Shown here piece after piece: positions 45,902-54,407 of a stretch of 64,000 nt of DNA. A program made the translations under genes and the position numbers. The stretch comes from JBCBAP01 sp038532435 (GTDB taxonomy: Bacteria > Pseudomonadota > Alphaproteobacteria > Rhodobacterales > Rhodobacteraceae), in assembly GCA_038532435.1 (NCBI GenBank), contig JBCBAP010000012.1:1-64000 (forward strand). The letters are read 5' to 3'. The notes below the pieces were generated by a model. That model was given only the letters and a program-made list of their open reading frames with translations, was not told the origin of the DNA and searched no databases. Every line of letters begins with the position of its first letter. The stretch's first letter is position 1.

Positions 45902-46108
45902 CCTATTTTGACTACACCATCACTGAACCGAGCCAAAACGCGGGTTTTTCGCCGAAAGTGATCAAAGAAGCGGCAAGTGCGCCATTGATTGGGCAAAGAG
46001 TGAATGCGGCCTGTTGGGGCAACCCGCCCGATCAGGCACCTTCCGAACCGCGCACCCCGTGGTGCCGCCAAACATTGCCGCGACTGAAGAGATGTTAGGA
46101 GCGCCTGA

Positions 46109-47467
46109 ATGAGCAAACCCACGAAAGTGATTCACGGCTGCGCGTTCCACACACCCGACCGCGGGATCATGACACCGCTCCGGGACTGCGCGATCGAGGT
46201 AGATGACGAGGGCACCATCGTGTCGGTGACCACACCGGGAGATCCGGGGCACGAGGAGGTTTTGGCCCGCGCCTCCGCGACCCACACGCTCGAGGAATTG
46301 CCCAGAGACACGTACCTTATTCCCGGACTTGTCGATCTGCACATCCATGCGCCCCAATGGCCGCAACTGGGCAAGGCGCTGGATGCGCCGCTCGAGGACT
46401 GGTTGCTGCGATACACCTTCCCGCTCGAGGCAAAGTTCTCCGATCACGCCTACGCGGCAGAGATCTACGATGATCTGGTGGCAACCCTGCTGGCCCATGG
46501 CACCACGACAGCGGTGTATTTCGGATCTGTCGATTTGCGCGCCAACGTTATCCTGGCCGAGTCGTGCCTGCGCCACCGGCAACGGGCGATTGTGGGCAAA
46601 GTGGCGATGGATCATCCGGAGACCTGTCCCGACGACTACCGCGATGCCTCGGCGCAGGCGGCATTGGCCGACACGCGTGCTTTCATCGCCGCACTGGCTG
46701 ACCTTCAGATGGATAAGCCTCCGCTGGTCCTCCCGGCCATCACCCCGCGCTTCATTCCATCCTGCACGGACGCGCTGCTGCACGGCCTTGGAGCCCTGGC
46801 TGCAGAGACCGGCTGCCATGTACAGACCCACTGTTCAGAAAGCGATTGGGAGGTGGCGCATGTGCAGGACCGGCTGGGCGCCACGGACACCGAGGCGCTG
46901 CGGGACTTCGGGTTGCTGACCGACAAGACCGTCCTTGCGCACTCGAACTTCGTGACCGCGTCGGACATGGACCATATCCATGACGCAGGGTCGGCGGTCG
47001 CCCATTGCCCCCTGTCGAACGCCTACTTTGCGAACGCGGTTTTCCCGGCGCGCCGTGCCATGGACCGGGGATTGAAGGTCGGTCTTGGCACCGATATCTC
47101 CGGCGGCTTCAGCCCATCTCTCTTCGATACGGCACGCTTCGCGCTTATGGCATCTCGGCACGCCTCGTCCGGCACCGACCCGGCGTTGCCGGCAGAGGAG
47201 CGCGGGTCTGGCGAGGCGCCTTTGAGCACATCCGATGTCTTTTGGCTGGCGACCAAAGGCGGCGGAGAGGCGATTTCCTTACCGGTTGGCGCGTTCCTGG
47301 AAGGCTTCCAGTTCGATGCTCTGGCCGTTCAGGCTGGCATGCCCTGCTCAGGCTTCAAGGTTCACGACACTGACACTCCGCAAGACGTCTTCGAGAAGCT
47401 CGTCCTCACCGCCGACAGGACCTCAATCTCAAGGATCTGGGTTGCGGGCGAAACAGTTGCTAACTGA
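46109..47467 (+). CDS. guaD: Guanine deaminase
   Basis: A 452-residue amidohydrolase after AGGAG (7 nt). Metal ligands lie in GLVDLHIHAPQW, in THCSESDWE and in the His/Asp of GLGTDISGGFSPS; the last motif and HAPQW are characteristic of guanine deaminases within the superfamily. It converts guanine to xanthine and ammonia in the cytoplasm. It is divergent from the GntR-sulfatase-importer-nucleoside-hydrolase operon, whose hydrolase could supply guanine. Confidence 0.9.
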   Translation: MSKPTKVIHGCAFHTPDRGIMTPLRDCAIEVDDEGTIVSVTTPGDPGHEEVLARASATHTLEELPRDTYLIPGLVDLHIHAPQWPQLGKALDAPLEDWLLRYTFPLEAKFSDHAYAAEIYDDLVATLLAHGTTTAVYFGSVDLRANVILAESCLRHRQRAIVGKVAMDHPETCPDDYRDASAQAALADTRAFIAALADLQMDKPPLVLPAITPRFIPSCTDALLHGLGALAAETGCHVQTHCSESDWEVAHVQDRLGATDTEALRDFGLLTDKTVLAHSNFVTASDMDHIHDAGSAVAHCPLSNAYFANAVFPARRAMDRGLKVGLGTDISGGFSPSLFDTARFALMASRHASSGTDPALPAEERGSGEAPLSTSDVFWLATKGGGEAISLPVGAFLEGFQFDALAVQAGMPCSGFKVHDTDTPQDVFEKLVLTADRTSISRIWVAGETVAN

Positions 47468-48314
47468 CACAAACGTCTGCCCGTTTCAGCGAGAGACAAT
47501 CGGCTGGTTGCCGCGAAACTCGTTTCGTTAGAAGGCTCAACGTACAATTGGGACCGACATGCCGAGCGCGGTACGATCGTTTGGGACGACGGCTTCGCGA
47601 CAACTCCGGACCGACCTGCAAGGCGCATCGTGCGGGCGATGGGGCGGTGCGTCACACATCGGCCGAAAGCGCTCAAAACCGAGATGATGCGCGGCACGCC
47701 GTAGCTTCACCGCTTTGGGAAGGGGCGCATCGGATGTCATGGTGAAGGGCCCGGCGTTCTCCGGTTGCTTCCACTTGACGACTTAGCCCCTGGCTGAGAC
47801 CTCGCGCACCCTGCAAGAGGCGGGCAAGCGTCTGACATGAGGATGCGCATCCACGAAACCGATGCTCTTGCGGGGATCGTTTTGAAGATCAGTAACGCCG
47901 TTCTACTGACATCGCGGTCAATCTGCGCGCTTTGCAGCTCGTGACCCAACCGTGCGTTCTCACTATCAGGTCAGCCGGAGATAGGCTCCAGGCTCACGCG
48001 GGGAGACATGGCACACGCGATGGCCGACTGGCCGAACAGCCCTGTCCACCGGCGCAGACGCATCTGGAGAGAGCGAGGTTTCACCGCATCACTCGTAGGG
48101 GACGGCCCATTGGTCCCAAAGCGTTCTGCCGGAGATCGCCCACAAAACACGAGTGCTTCATGACGGTCGAATGCTCCCGCCATCTCGAAAGCCCATCGCC
48201 GATATCCGCTCGAGCGCTGCAAGATCGGACTGCACCTGCGCGAACGTTGGGTCTGAGCAATTTGGCAAGTAGACGTTCGCCTCACCGCAGCTCATGCCCC
48301 GATTGAACAAAAGG
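47468..48314. other. Gene-poor stretch, no recognisable gene
   Basis: About 850 bases between guanine deaminase and betA. Several short open frames exist on both strands, but none has a good ribosome site, codon pattern or family motif. It may be decayed sequence. The betB gene (betaine aldehyde dehydrogenase), often found near betA, is not here. Confidence 0.5.
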
Positions 48315-49973
48315 CTACCTTTGCCGGGTTTCCCAATCCGCCGCCATCCACGGCTCCGCGTTCTCCGGTGGCAAGGGAGACTGGCCAAGTATGTGATCCG
48401 CCGCCTTCTCTCCGCTCATGATGGAGGGCGCGTTGAGGTTGCCGTTGGTGATCCTGGGAAAGATGGAGCTGTCGGCAAGCCGCAACCCCTCCACCCCGAT
48501 CACGCGGCATTCGGGATCCACGACAGCCATCGGATCGTCCCGCCGCCCCATCCGCGCAGTACCGCAGGGGTGGTAGGCGCTTTCCACATGAGCGCGTATG
48601 AAATCGTCGAGCGCATCGTCGCTGGTGACTTCCGCGCCCGGCTGGATCTCGTGCTTGAAGAAGGGCGCGAACGCCTCCTGCGCAAAGATCTCACGCGTCA
48701 GACGGATGCAGCGCCTGAAATCCGCCCAATCCTGCGGATCGGACATGTAATTGAACAGGATCTTCGGGGCCATCGCCGGATCGTTTGATGCGAGCGTCAC
48801 TGACCCTCGCGACGGCGAGCGCATGGGCCCGACATGGGCCTGAAACCCGTGCCCCTCCGCCACTGTCTGTCCGTCATAGCGCACGGCAATGGGCAGGAAA
48901 TGATACTGGATGTCCGGGTACTCGACACCCGACTGGGAGCGAATGAACGCGGCACTTTCGAACTGGTTGGTCGCCCCCGGCCCGGTCTTCGTGAACAGCC
49001 AGCGCGCGCCCACGTAGGCTTTGCCCAGCAGGTTCCAGTAGGTGTAGAGGCTGACGGGCTGGGAGGCTGCGGCCTGAATGTACAGCTCCAGATGATCCTG
49101 AAGGTTCTGACCAACCCCGGCCCGGTCCGCGACCACCGGGATCCCGTGCTCGGCGAGGTGTGCCGCGGGGCCCACACCCGATAGCATCAGAAGCTTGGGC
49201 GAATTGATGGAAGATGCGGCGAGGATCACTTCTGCCTCCGCCCCGATCACCTCGACCCGACCGCCCCGCTCGACTTCCACCCCGACCGCACGCCCCTCCT
49301 CGATCACCACACGCCGGGCGAACGCGCGGACCATCGTACAGTTCTCCCGTTTGAGCGCGGGCTTCAGGTAGGCCGCCGCTGCGGACCACCGCTGCCCCTT
49401 CCAGACGGTCATGTCAAAGGGGCCAAAGCCCTCCTGCTGCTGCCCGTTATAGTCGCCGGTGACCGGATAGCCCGCCTGTCGCCCCGCCTCGACGAAGGCC
49501 TGCGTCAGCGGGTTCTCCCGCGTGCCCCGGGTGACGTGGAGCGGCCCGCCGGACCCGCGCCACGACGGGTCCCCGCCGTGCCCGCCGTCGTGCCAGTCCT
49601 CCATCCGCTTGAAGTAGGGTAGCACGTCGGCATAGCCCCAGCCGTCCGCGCCCTGATCACGCCAATGATCATAGTCCCGCGCATGGCCGCGGACATAGAT
49701 CATCCCGTTGATTGAAGAGGAGCCTCCGATCACCTTGCCCCGGGGGGTCGCTAGCCTCCGCCCGCCCAGATGCGGCTCGGGTTCGGTCTGATACCCCCAG
49801 TCGTAACGCTTCATGTTCATCGGATATGAAAGCGCGCCGGGCATCTGGATGAAGGGGCCCGCATCTGTGCCGCCATGCTCGATGACAATCACCCGCTTGC
49901 CCGCCTCGGCCAGGCGGTACGCCATGGCGCAGCCCGCGCTGCCCGCGCCAACGATGACATACTCCGCGCGCAT
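48315..49973 (-). CDS. betA: Choline dehydrogenase (GMC oxidoreductase)
   Basis: A 552-residue FAD enzyme with the N-terminal dinucleotide motif VIVGAGSAGCAMAYRLAE, the GMC signatures GGSSSINGMIYVRGHARDYDHW and SSINSPKLLMLSGVGP, and the C-terminal active-site region with His in SAYHPCGTARMG. It oxidises choline to betaine aldehyde, and often on to glycine betaine. It directly follows betI (stop and start overlap) and belongs with the divergent choline importer. Osmoprotectant synthesis or choline catabolism is the likely role. Confidence 0.94.
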   Translation of the reverse strand: MRAEYVIVGAGSAGCAMAYRLAEAGKRVIVIEHGGTDAGPFIQMPGALSYPMNMKRYDWGYQTEPEPHLGGRRLATPRGKVIGGSSSINGMIYVRGHARDYDHWRDQGADGWGYADVLPYFKRMEDWHDGGHGGDPSWRGSGGPLHVTRGTRENPLTQAFVEAGRQAGYPVTGDYNGQQQEGFGPFDMTVWKGQRWSAAAAYLKPALKRENCTMVRAFARRVVIEEGRAVGVEVERGGRVEVIGAEAEVILAASSINSPKLLMLSGVGPAAHLAEHGIPVVADRAGVGQNLQDHLELYIQAAASQPVSLYTYWNLLGKAYVGARWLFTKTGPGATNQFESAAFIRSQSGVEYPDIQYHFLPIAVRYDGQTVAEGHGFQAHVGPMRSPSRGSVTLASNDPAMAPKILFNYMSDPQDWADFRRCIRLTREIFAQEAFAPFFKHEIQPGAEVTSDDALDDFIRAHVESAYHPCGTARMGRRDDPMAVVDPECRVIGVEGLRLADSSIFPRITNGNLNAPSIMSGEKAADHILGQSPLPPENAEPWMAADWETRQR

Positions 49974-50542
49974 CAGGCGGCATCCAGCTCGCGGTCGAGC
50001 GCGGCGAGCACATGCGCCGTCGCATCCTCGCCGGATACGCGCTTGGGTGTGATCGCGCTCCGCACGTAGAGCCCGTCGATGAGCCCGCCCAAACGTTCGG
50101 CAACCACAGGCGCGCGATCCCCGATCAGGGGTTTCAGATCATGGACGAGGTTCGAATGGAGCCGTCGGTGATAGATGGTCAGGAGCCGTCGCGCCCGCTC
50201 TGACCGCTGCGCCAGAACGTAGAAGTTCAGCCAGGCCGCGATGACGTCGCTGCGAAAGTTTGTCGGAATGAAGCTCACACGGATCACCGCCTCCAGCCTT
50301 TCCCGCGGGCCATGACTCATCGCCAGAGCGCCCCGCACCTGCGCGCCGTAGATTGTGAGGGTATGCTGCATGGCGGCAAGAAGCAGGCTGTCCTTGCCCC
50401 CGAAATAGTGAAATGCGAGCGCGGAGGACACGCCTGCCCGCTTCGCGATCTGCCCGACCGTCACGTCGAGACTGCCCACGGTACCAATCTCCCGAATGGT
50501 CGCCTCGACCAGTTGGGCGCGCCTTTGGCTTTCGACACTCAT
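49973..50542 (-). CDS. betI: TetR family choline-responsive repressor
   Basis: A 189-residue TetR protein with the helix-turn-helix VGQIAKRAGVSSALAFHYFGGKDSLLLAAM, matching the BetI subgroup (VxxIAxxAGVSxGxIxHYFxxK). It overlaps betA by one base. It represses the bet and divergent cho genes and is released by choline; the palindrome at 50601-50620 is the expected operator. Confidence 0.92.
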   Translation of the reverse strand: MSVESQRRAQLVEATIREIGTVGSLDVTVGQIAKRAGVSSALAFHYFGGKDSLLLAAMQHTLTIYGAQVRGALAMSHGPRERLEAVIRVSFIPTNFRSDVIAAWLNFYVLAQRSERARRLLTIYHRRLHSNLVHDLKPLIGDRAPVVAERLGGLIDGLYVRSAITPKRVSGEDATAHVLAALDRELDAA

Positions 50543-50600
50543 GGCCTATCCCCGCCTGTCGCCCGCAAGAAATCACTTGCAATATCGAGGTAGTCATGGG

Positions 50601-50620
50601 TTGATTGGTCAGTCAATCAA
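50601..50620. promoter_or_regulatory. BetI-type operator palindrome
   Basis: TTGATTG and CAATCAA flank the six bases GTCAGT in the 112-base gap between betI and the choline-binding-protein gene. The TTGATTG half-site resembles known BetI boxes. One operator could control both divergent units. Confidence 0.7.
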
Positions 50621-50654
50621 AAGATTTGCCGCTGTGTTCCTCAGGGAGATCCGC

Positions 50655-51578
50655 ATGAAACTCACTGCCGCCGTGTCCGCCCTCGCCCTCTGTGCCGCCG
50701 GGGCTGCCCACGCCAATTGCGAGACGGTCACGTTCTCCGATGTGGGCTGGACCGACATCACCGCGACGACCGCGGTGACCACCACCGTGCTGGAGGCGTT
50801 GGGATACGAGACCGACATCAAGCTGCTTTCGGTTCCAGTCACCTATGCGTCCATGAAGGCGGGTGATGTGGACATCTTCCTCGGCAACTGGATGCCGACC
50901 ATGGAGGCGGACATCGCCCCCTACCGGGAGGACGGCAGTGTGGAGACGGTGCGCGCCAACCTTGAGGGCGCGAAGTACACTCTTGCGACCAACGCGGCAG
51001 GTGCCGCCCTCGGCATCGGCAGCTTCGCGGACATTGCCACGCAGGTCGACGCGCTCGAGGGCAAGATCTACGGCATCGAGCCCGGCAATGACGGCAACCG
51101 CCTGATCCAGAGCATGATCGACGGGGACGCGTTCGGCCTCTCCGGCTTTGAAGTGGTCGAAAGCTCGGAGCAGGGCATGCTTGCCCAGGTCGGCCGGGCG
51201 GATCGCCGCGATGAACCGGTCGTCTTCCTCGGCTGGGAGCCGCATCCGATGAACGCCAATTTCGACATGACCTACCTTGAGGGTGGCGACGATTTCTTCG
51301 GCCCCGATCTCGGCGGAGCGACGGTGTTCACCAACACCCGCGCGGGGTTCGCCGCAGAGTGCTCCAACGTGGGCGCGCTGCTGTCCAACCTTGAGTTTTC
51401 GCTCGCCATGGAAAACGAAATCATGGGCGCGATCCTGAACGATGGCGATGATCCGGCGGACGCGGCGGAGAACTGGCTGAAGGCCAACCCCGGGGTGCTC
51501 GAAGCCTGGCTTGCCGGCGTCACCACCCGCGACGGTGGCGACGGAATGGCTGCCGTGAAATCCGCCCTCGACCTCTGA
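50655..51578 (+). CDS. choX: Choline ABC transporter substrate-binding protein
   Basis: The ATG at 50655 follows AGGGAG at 6 nt and starts the signal peptide MKLTAAVSALALCAAGAAHA; the frame continues upstream through the operator, so earlier starts are rejected. The 307-residue OpuAC-type receptor has FSDVGWTDITATTAV and FLGNWMPTMEADIAPY, matching ChoX, whose aromatic box binds choline. It is the first gene of choXWV, opposite betI-betA. Confidence 0.93.
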   Translation: MKLTAAVSALALCAAGAAHANCETVTFSDVGWTDITATTAVTTTVLEALGYETDIKLLSVPVTYASMKAGDVDIFLGNWMPTMEADIAPYREDGSVETVRANLEGAKYTLATNAAGAALGIGSFADIATQVDALEGKIYGIEPGNDGNRLIQSMIDGDAFGLSGFEVVESSEQGMLAQVGRADRRDEPVVFLGWEPHPMNANFDMTYLEGGDDFFGPDLGGATVFTNTRAGFAAECSNVGALLSNLEFSLAMENEIMGAILNDGDDPADAAENWLKANPGVLEAWLAGVTTRDGGDGMAAVKSALDL

Positions 51579-51584
51579 CCTATC

Positions 51585-51611
51585 CGCCCCGCGCCTGACC
51601 CGCGCGGGGCG
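51585..51611 (+). terminator. Intra-operon hairpin between choX and choW
   Basis: A perfect 10-bp stem (CGCCCCGCGC with GCGCGGGGCG) with a 7-nt loop sits 6 bases after the choX stop codon, without a proper U-tract. It probably stabilises or partly terminates the message so that binding protein exceeds permease. Confidence 0.6.
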
Positions 51612-51640
51612 TTCTGCATTCCCCGACGGATTGGCGTGCG

Positions 51641-52477
51641 ATGGACTGGCTGACGGAAACCAAGATACCGGTGGGCAAGTCCGCCCGCAGCGTGTTCGAG
51701 TGGCTGCAGGATAACGGTGCGTGGTTCTTCGACTCGCTCGATGCGGGGCTCGAGACACTGATCGACGCGATCCTGTGGCTGCTTCAGACCCCCCATCCGC
51801 TGATCGTCGTCGCCATCTTCGTCGCGATCACCTGGGGCCTGCAGCGGCGCTGGACGACCTGCCTCTTCGTCCTGCTCGGTTTCCTCTTCATCCTCAACCA
51901 GGGCTATTGGGAGGAAACGACGGAGAGCCTGACGCTTGTCCTCTCCGCCTGCGTGGTGTGCATGGCGATCGGCGTGCCGATCGGCATCGCCGCCGCCCAC
52001 CGGCCCCGGCTCTACGCGGCCATGCGGCCGGTGCTCGATCTGATGCAGACCCTGCCAACCTTCGTTTATCTCATCCCGGCCATCGTGTTCTTCGGCATCG
52101 GCATGGTGCCAGGTCTGATCGCCACGGTAATCTTCGTCGTGCCCGCCCCGATCCGTCTCACCTACCTCGGTGTGACCTCCACGCCCAAGACGCTGCTGGA
52201 GGCCGCGCGCGCCTTCGGCGCGACGCCGCGACAGACGCTTCTGAAGGTTGAGCTTCCCTACGCCTTTCCGCAGATCATGGCCGGGCTCAACCAAACCATC
52301 ATGCTCTCGCTCTCGATGGTTGTGATTGCCGCCCTCGTGGGCGCGGACGGGCTCGGCGTGCCGGTGGTCCGCGCGCTCAATCAGGTGAACACCTCCCTCG
52401 GCTTCGAGTCCGGTTTCGTGATCGTCGTGCTTGCGATCATGCTGGACCGTATCCTCAATCTGGGGAACCGCCGATGA
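51641..52477 (+). CDS. choW: Choline ABC transporter permease
   Basis: A 278-residue OpuAB/ProW-like membrane protein with an N-terminal cytoplasmic segment, several helices and the EAA loop EAARAFGATPRQTLLKVELPYAFPQIMAG. It forms the choline channel with ChoX and ChoV and overlaps choV by 4 bases (ATGA). Confidence 0.93.
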   Translation: MDWLTETKIPVGKSARSVFEWLQDNGAWFFDSLDAGLETLIDAILWLLQTPHPLIVVAIFVAITWGLQRRWTTCLFVLLGFLFILNQGYWEETTESLTLVLSACVVCMAIGVPIGIAAAHRPRLYAAMRPVLDLMQTLPTFVYLIPAIVFFGIGMVPGLIATVIFVVPAPIRLTYLGVTSTPKTLLEAARAFGATPRQTLLKVELPYAFPQIMAGLNQTIMLSLSMVVIAALVGADGLGVPVVRALNQVNTSLGFESGFVIVVLAIMLDRILNLGNRR

Positions 52478-53511
52478 GCACCGCGGTTCGCATCGACAAT
52501 GTCTCCATCGTCTTCGGGTCCGACGCGGCACGCGCGCTGCCCCTGATGGACGAGGGCCAGGACCGTCGCGAGATTCAAGCGGCGACCGGTCAGGTCCTCG
52601 GCGTCCACAACTGCACCATCGATGTCGAGGAGGGGGAGATCCTCGTCCTCATGGGCCTCTCCGGTTCCGGCAAATCCACACTCCTGCGCGCCGTCAACGG
52701 ACTCAACCCCATCGCCCGTGGCTCGGTCAGTGTGACGGACGGGGGCACCATGGTGAACGTGACACAGGCCAACACGGCAACACTGCGCCGCCTGCGGATG
52801 CACCATATTTCCATGGTCTTTCAGCAGTTCGGCCTTTTGCCATGGCGCACGGTGCGGGAGAATGTGGGCCTGCCTCTGGAGCTTTCCGGAGAGAAAGCGG
52901 CGGAGGCCGCACCGCGCATCGAGGCTCAACTCGCGCTCGTGGGCCTTGCCGACTGGGCAGACCGCAAGGTCGGCGAGCTCTCAGGCGGGATGCAGCAGCG
53001 CGTCGGCCTCGCCCGCGCCTTCGTCACCGAAGCCCCGATCCTTCTCATGGACGAGCCCTTCTCCGCCCTCGATCCGCTGATCCGCACCAAGCTGCAGGAC
53101 GAGCTCCTCGACCTGCAACGCCAGCTCCGCCGCACCATCATCTTCGTCAGTCACGACCTCGATGAGGCGTTCAAGCTCGGCAACAAGATCGCAATCATGG
53201 AGGGGGGGCGCATTGTCCAGGCGGGCACGCCGCAGGACATCTACCGCGCGCCCACCAACGACTACGTGGCGGATTTCATCAAACACATGAACCCGCTCGG
53301 CGTGCTCCGCGCCCGTGACCTCATGCAGCCCGTGAACAGCGAGGCGCAGGGCACCCTGCCCGCCGACACCCTCATCAAGGACGGCATGGACCGGCTGATC
53401 GGGGCCACCCATCCAATAGGGGTGGAGGAGGACGGCGCGCTGATCGGCCAGCTCTCCAAGGACGATCTCCTCACGGGCCTCGCCCGGGGCAGCGGTGTGT
53501 CGACCGAGTAA
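52474..53511 (+). CDS. choV: Choline ABC transporter ATP-binding protein
   Basis: A 345-residue ProV-like ATPase with Walker A GLSGSGKST, LSGGMQQRV, Walker B ILLMDEPFSALD and FVSHDLDEA. The N-terminal 55 residues before the core and the C-terminal tail (about 280-345; RARDLMQPVN, IGVEEDGALIGQLSKDDLL), which resembles a single CBS-like unit, are usual in this family. It powers choline import. Confidence 0.93.
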   Translation: MSTAVRIDNVSIVFGSDAARALPLMDEGQDRREIQAATGQVLGVHNCTIDVEEGEILVLMGLSGSGKSTLLRAVNGLNPIARGSVSVTDGGTMVNVTQANTATLRRLRMHHISMVFQQFGLLPWRTVRENVGLPLELSGEKAAEAAPRIEAQLALVGLADWADRKVGELSGGMQQRVGLARAFVTEAPILLMDEPFSALDPLIRTKLQDELLDLQRQLRRTIIFVSHDLDEAFKLGNKIAIMEGGRIVQAGTPQDIYRAPTNDYVADFIKHMNPLGVLRARDLMQPVNSEAQGTLPADTLIKDGMDRLIGATHPIGVEEDGALIGQLSKDDLLTGLARGSGVSTE

Positions 53512-54358
53512 ACTGACGGGCGGTAGGGCGGCGTCAGAACGACATTCGCACGAGCGCGATCTGTTTGCCGTAGCCCCCGGAGTTCCCGTGGATGACGTTC
53601 CCAATGCTTCGGCCATATGGCGGGGTCGCGATTTCAAAGGCTGGCGTCACCTGACTGCGATGCTGATCAGATTCACCCCATTTTCGATCAGTATGGGGTG
53701 TGCGCTCAGGGTTCCTGCAGTTTCGACGGGCCTGACGGAAATACTTCAGGTGAGCTTCATTGAGATGTTTGATTTGTCCTCAGCACCCGCCGCCATTGGC
53801 AAAGCCAGCATCGGGACAGCGCGCATGACCATGCAGGAGAGCATGACCGTTTTTGGAAAGTCGGTCCCGAGCTGTCCAATCGTGAGCCCGCGCCGCCGGA
53901 ACCGGATGACGAGCGTGCTGACGCTTCTGTCGCGAACAGGCAGCGCGCCACGGTCGCTGCTACCTTTGGTAAGGTGCGCCCGACGAAGCGTCCGTAGACT
54001 TCTCCGCACCTCGGGCAGCGAACGAAGGTTCAAGGCTCATCACGTCACCTTGGACGCAAATAGGAGCGCGCATACGAGAGGTGCGGCACGTCTAAAACGG
54101 CTGCCGGGTCCCCGCAGAAGGGCACGACTGGTCCTGAGAACCAGAGTTCGTGATGCTGAGCCGCGCAGCGTTTGCGTTCGTCTCCGCACCTTCTGTGCCT
54201 GCCCGACACAAGAATCGCTCACCTCGGACGTCGCAGAGCGTGACCTGACGGCAGTTTCTTTGGTGTTCCAACATCGTCGCTGACCGGATCAATCGAATAG
54301 GATAACAGTCCGGACACGGCCTTAGCTCGACACCCTCTCATACGAGAGCCCCACGCGC
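53512..54358. other. Gene-poor stretch with a short inverted repeat
   Basis: About 850 bases between choV and the G8 protein gene with no supportable gene. CTGACG/CGTCAG (53513-53537) may be a weak end-of-operon hairpin. CACCCCAT/ATGGGGTG form an 8-bp inverted repeat at 53674-53700. A short frame near 53600-53700 with FKGWRHLTAMLI faintly recalls the N-terminus of IS4-type transposases, which is too weak to call. Confidence 0.45.
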
Positions 54359-54386
54359 ACCGCGGCCCCCCAGGAGAGGCCGCGGT
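54359..54386 (-). terminator. Terminator hairpin after the G8 protein gene
   Basis: ACCGCGGCC and GGCCGCGGT form a 9-bp perfect stem with a 10-nt loop, 22 bases downstream of the stop codon on the minus strand. No U-run is present. Confidence 0.5.
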
Positions 54387-54407
54387 TCAGTATGCGGGCG
54401 GTCCCGC

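Noticed and set aside
47548..48285. Several short open frames on both strands between guanine deaminase and betA
   Set aside because: None has a start signal, consistent codon use or recognised motif; kept only as a gene-poor stretch.
53495..54283. 262-codon plus-strand open frame after choV
   Set aside because: It begins inside choV in another frame, has no ribosome site and an irregular Arg/Ser-rich composition. A faint transposase-like segment is not enough to call.
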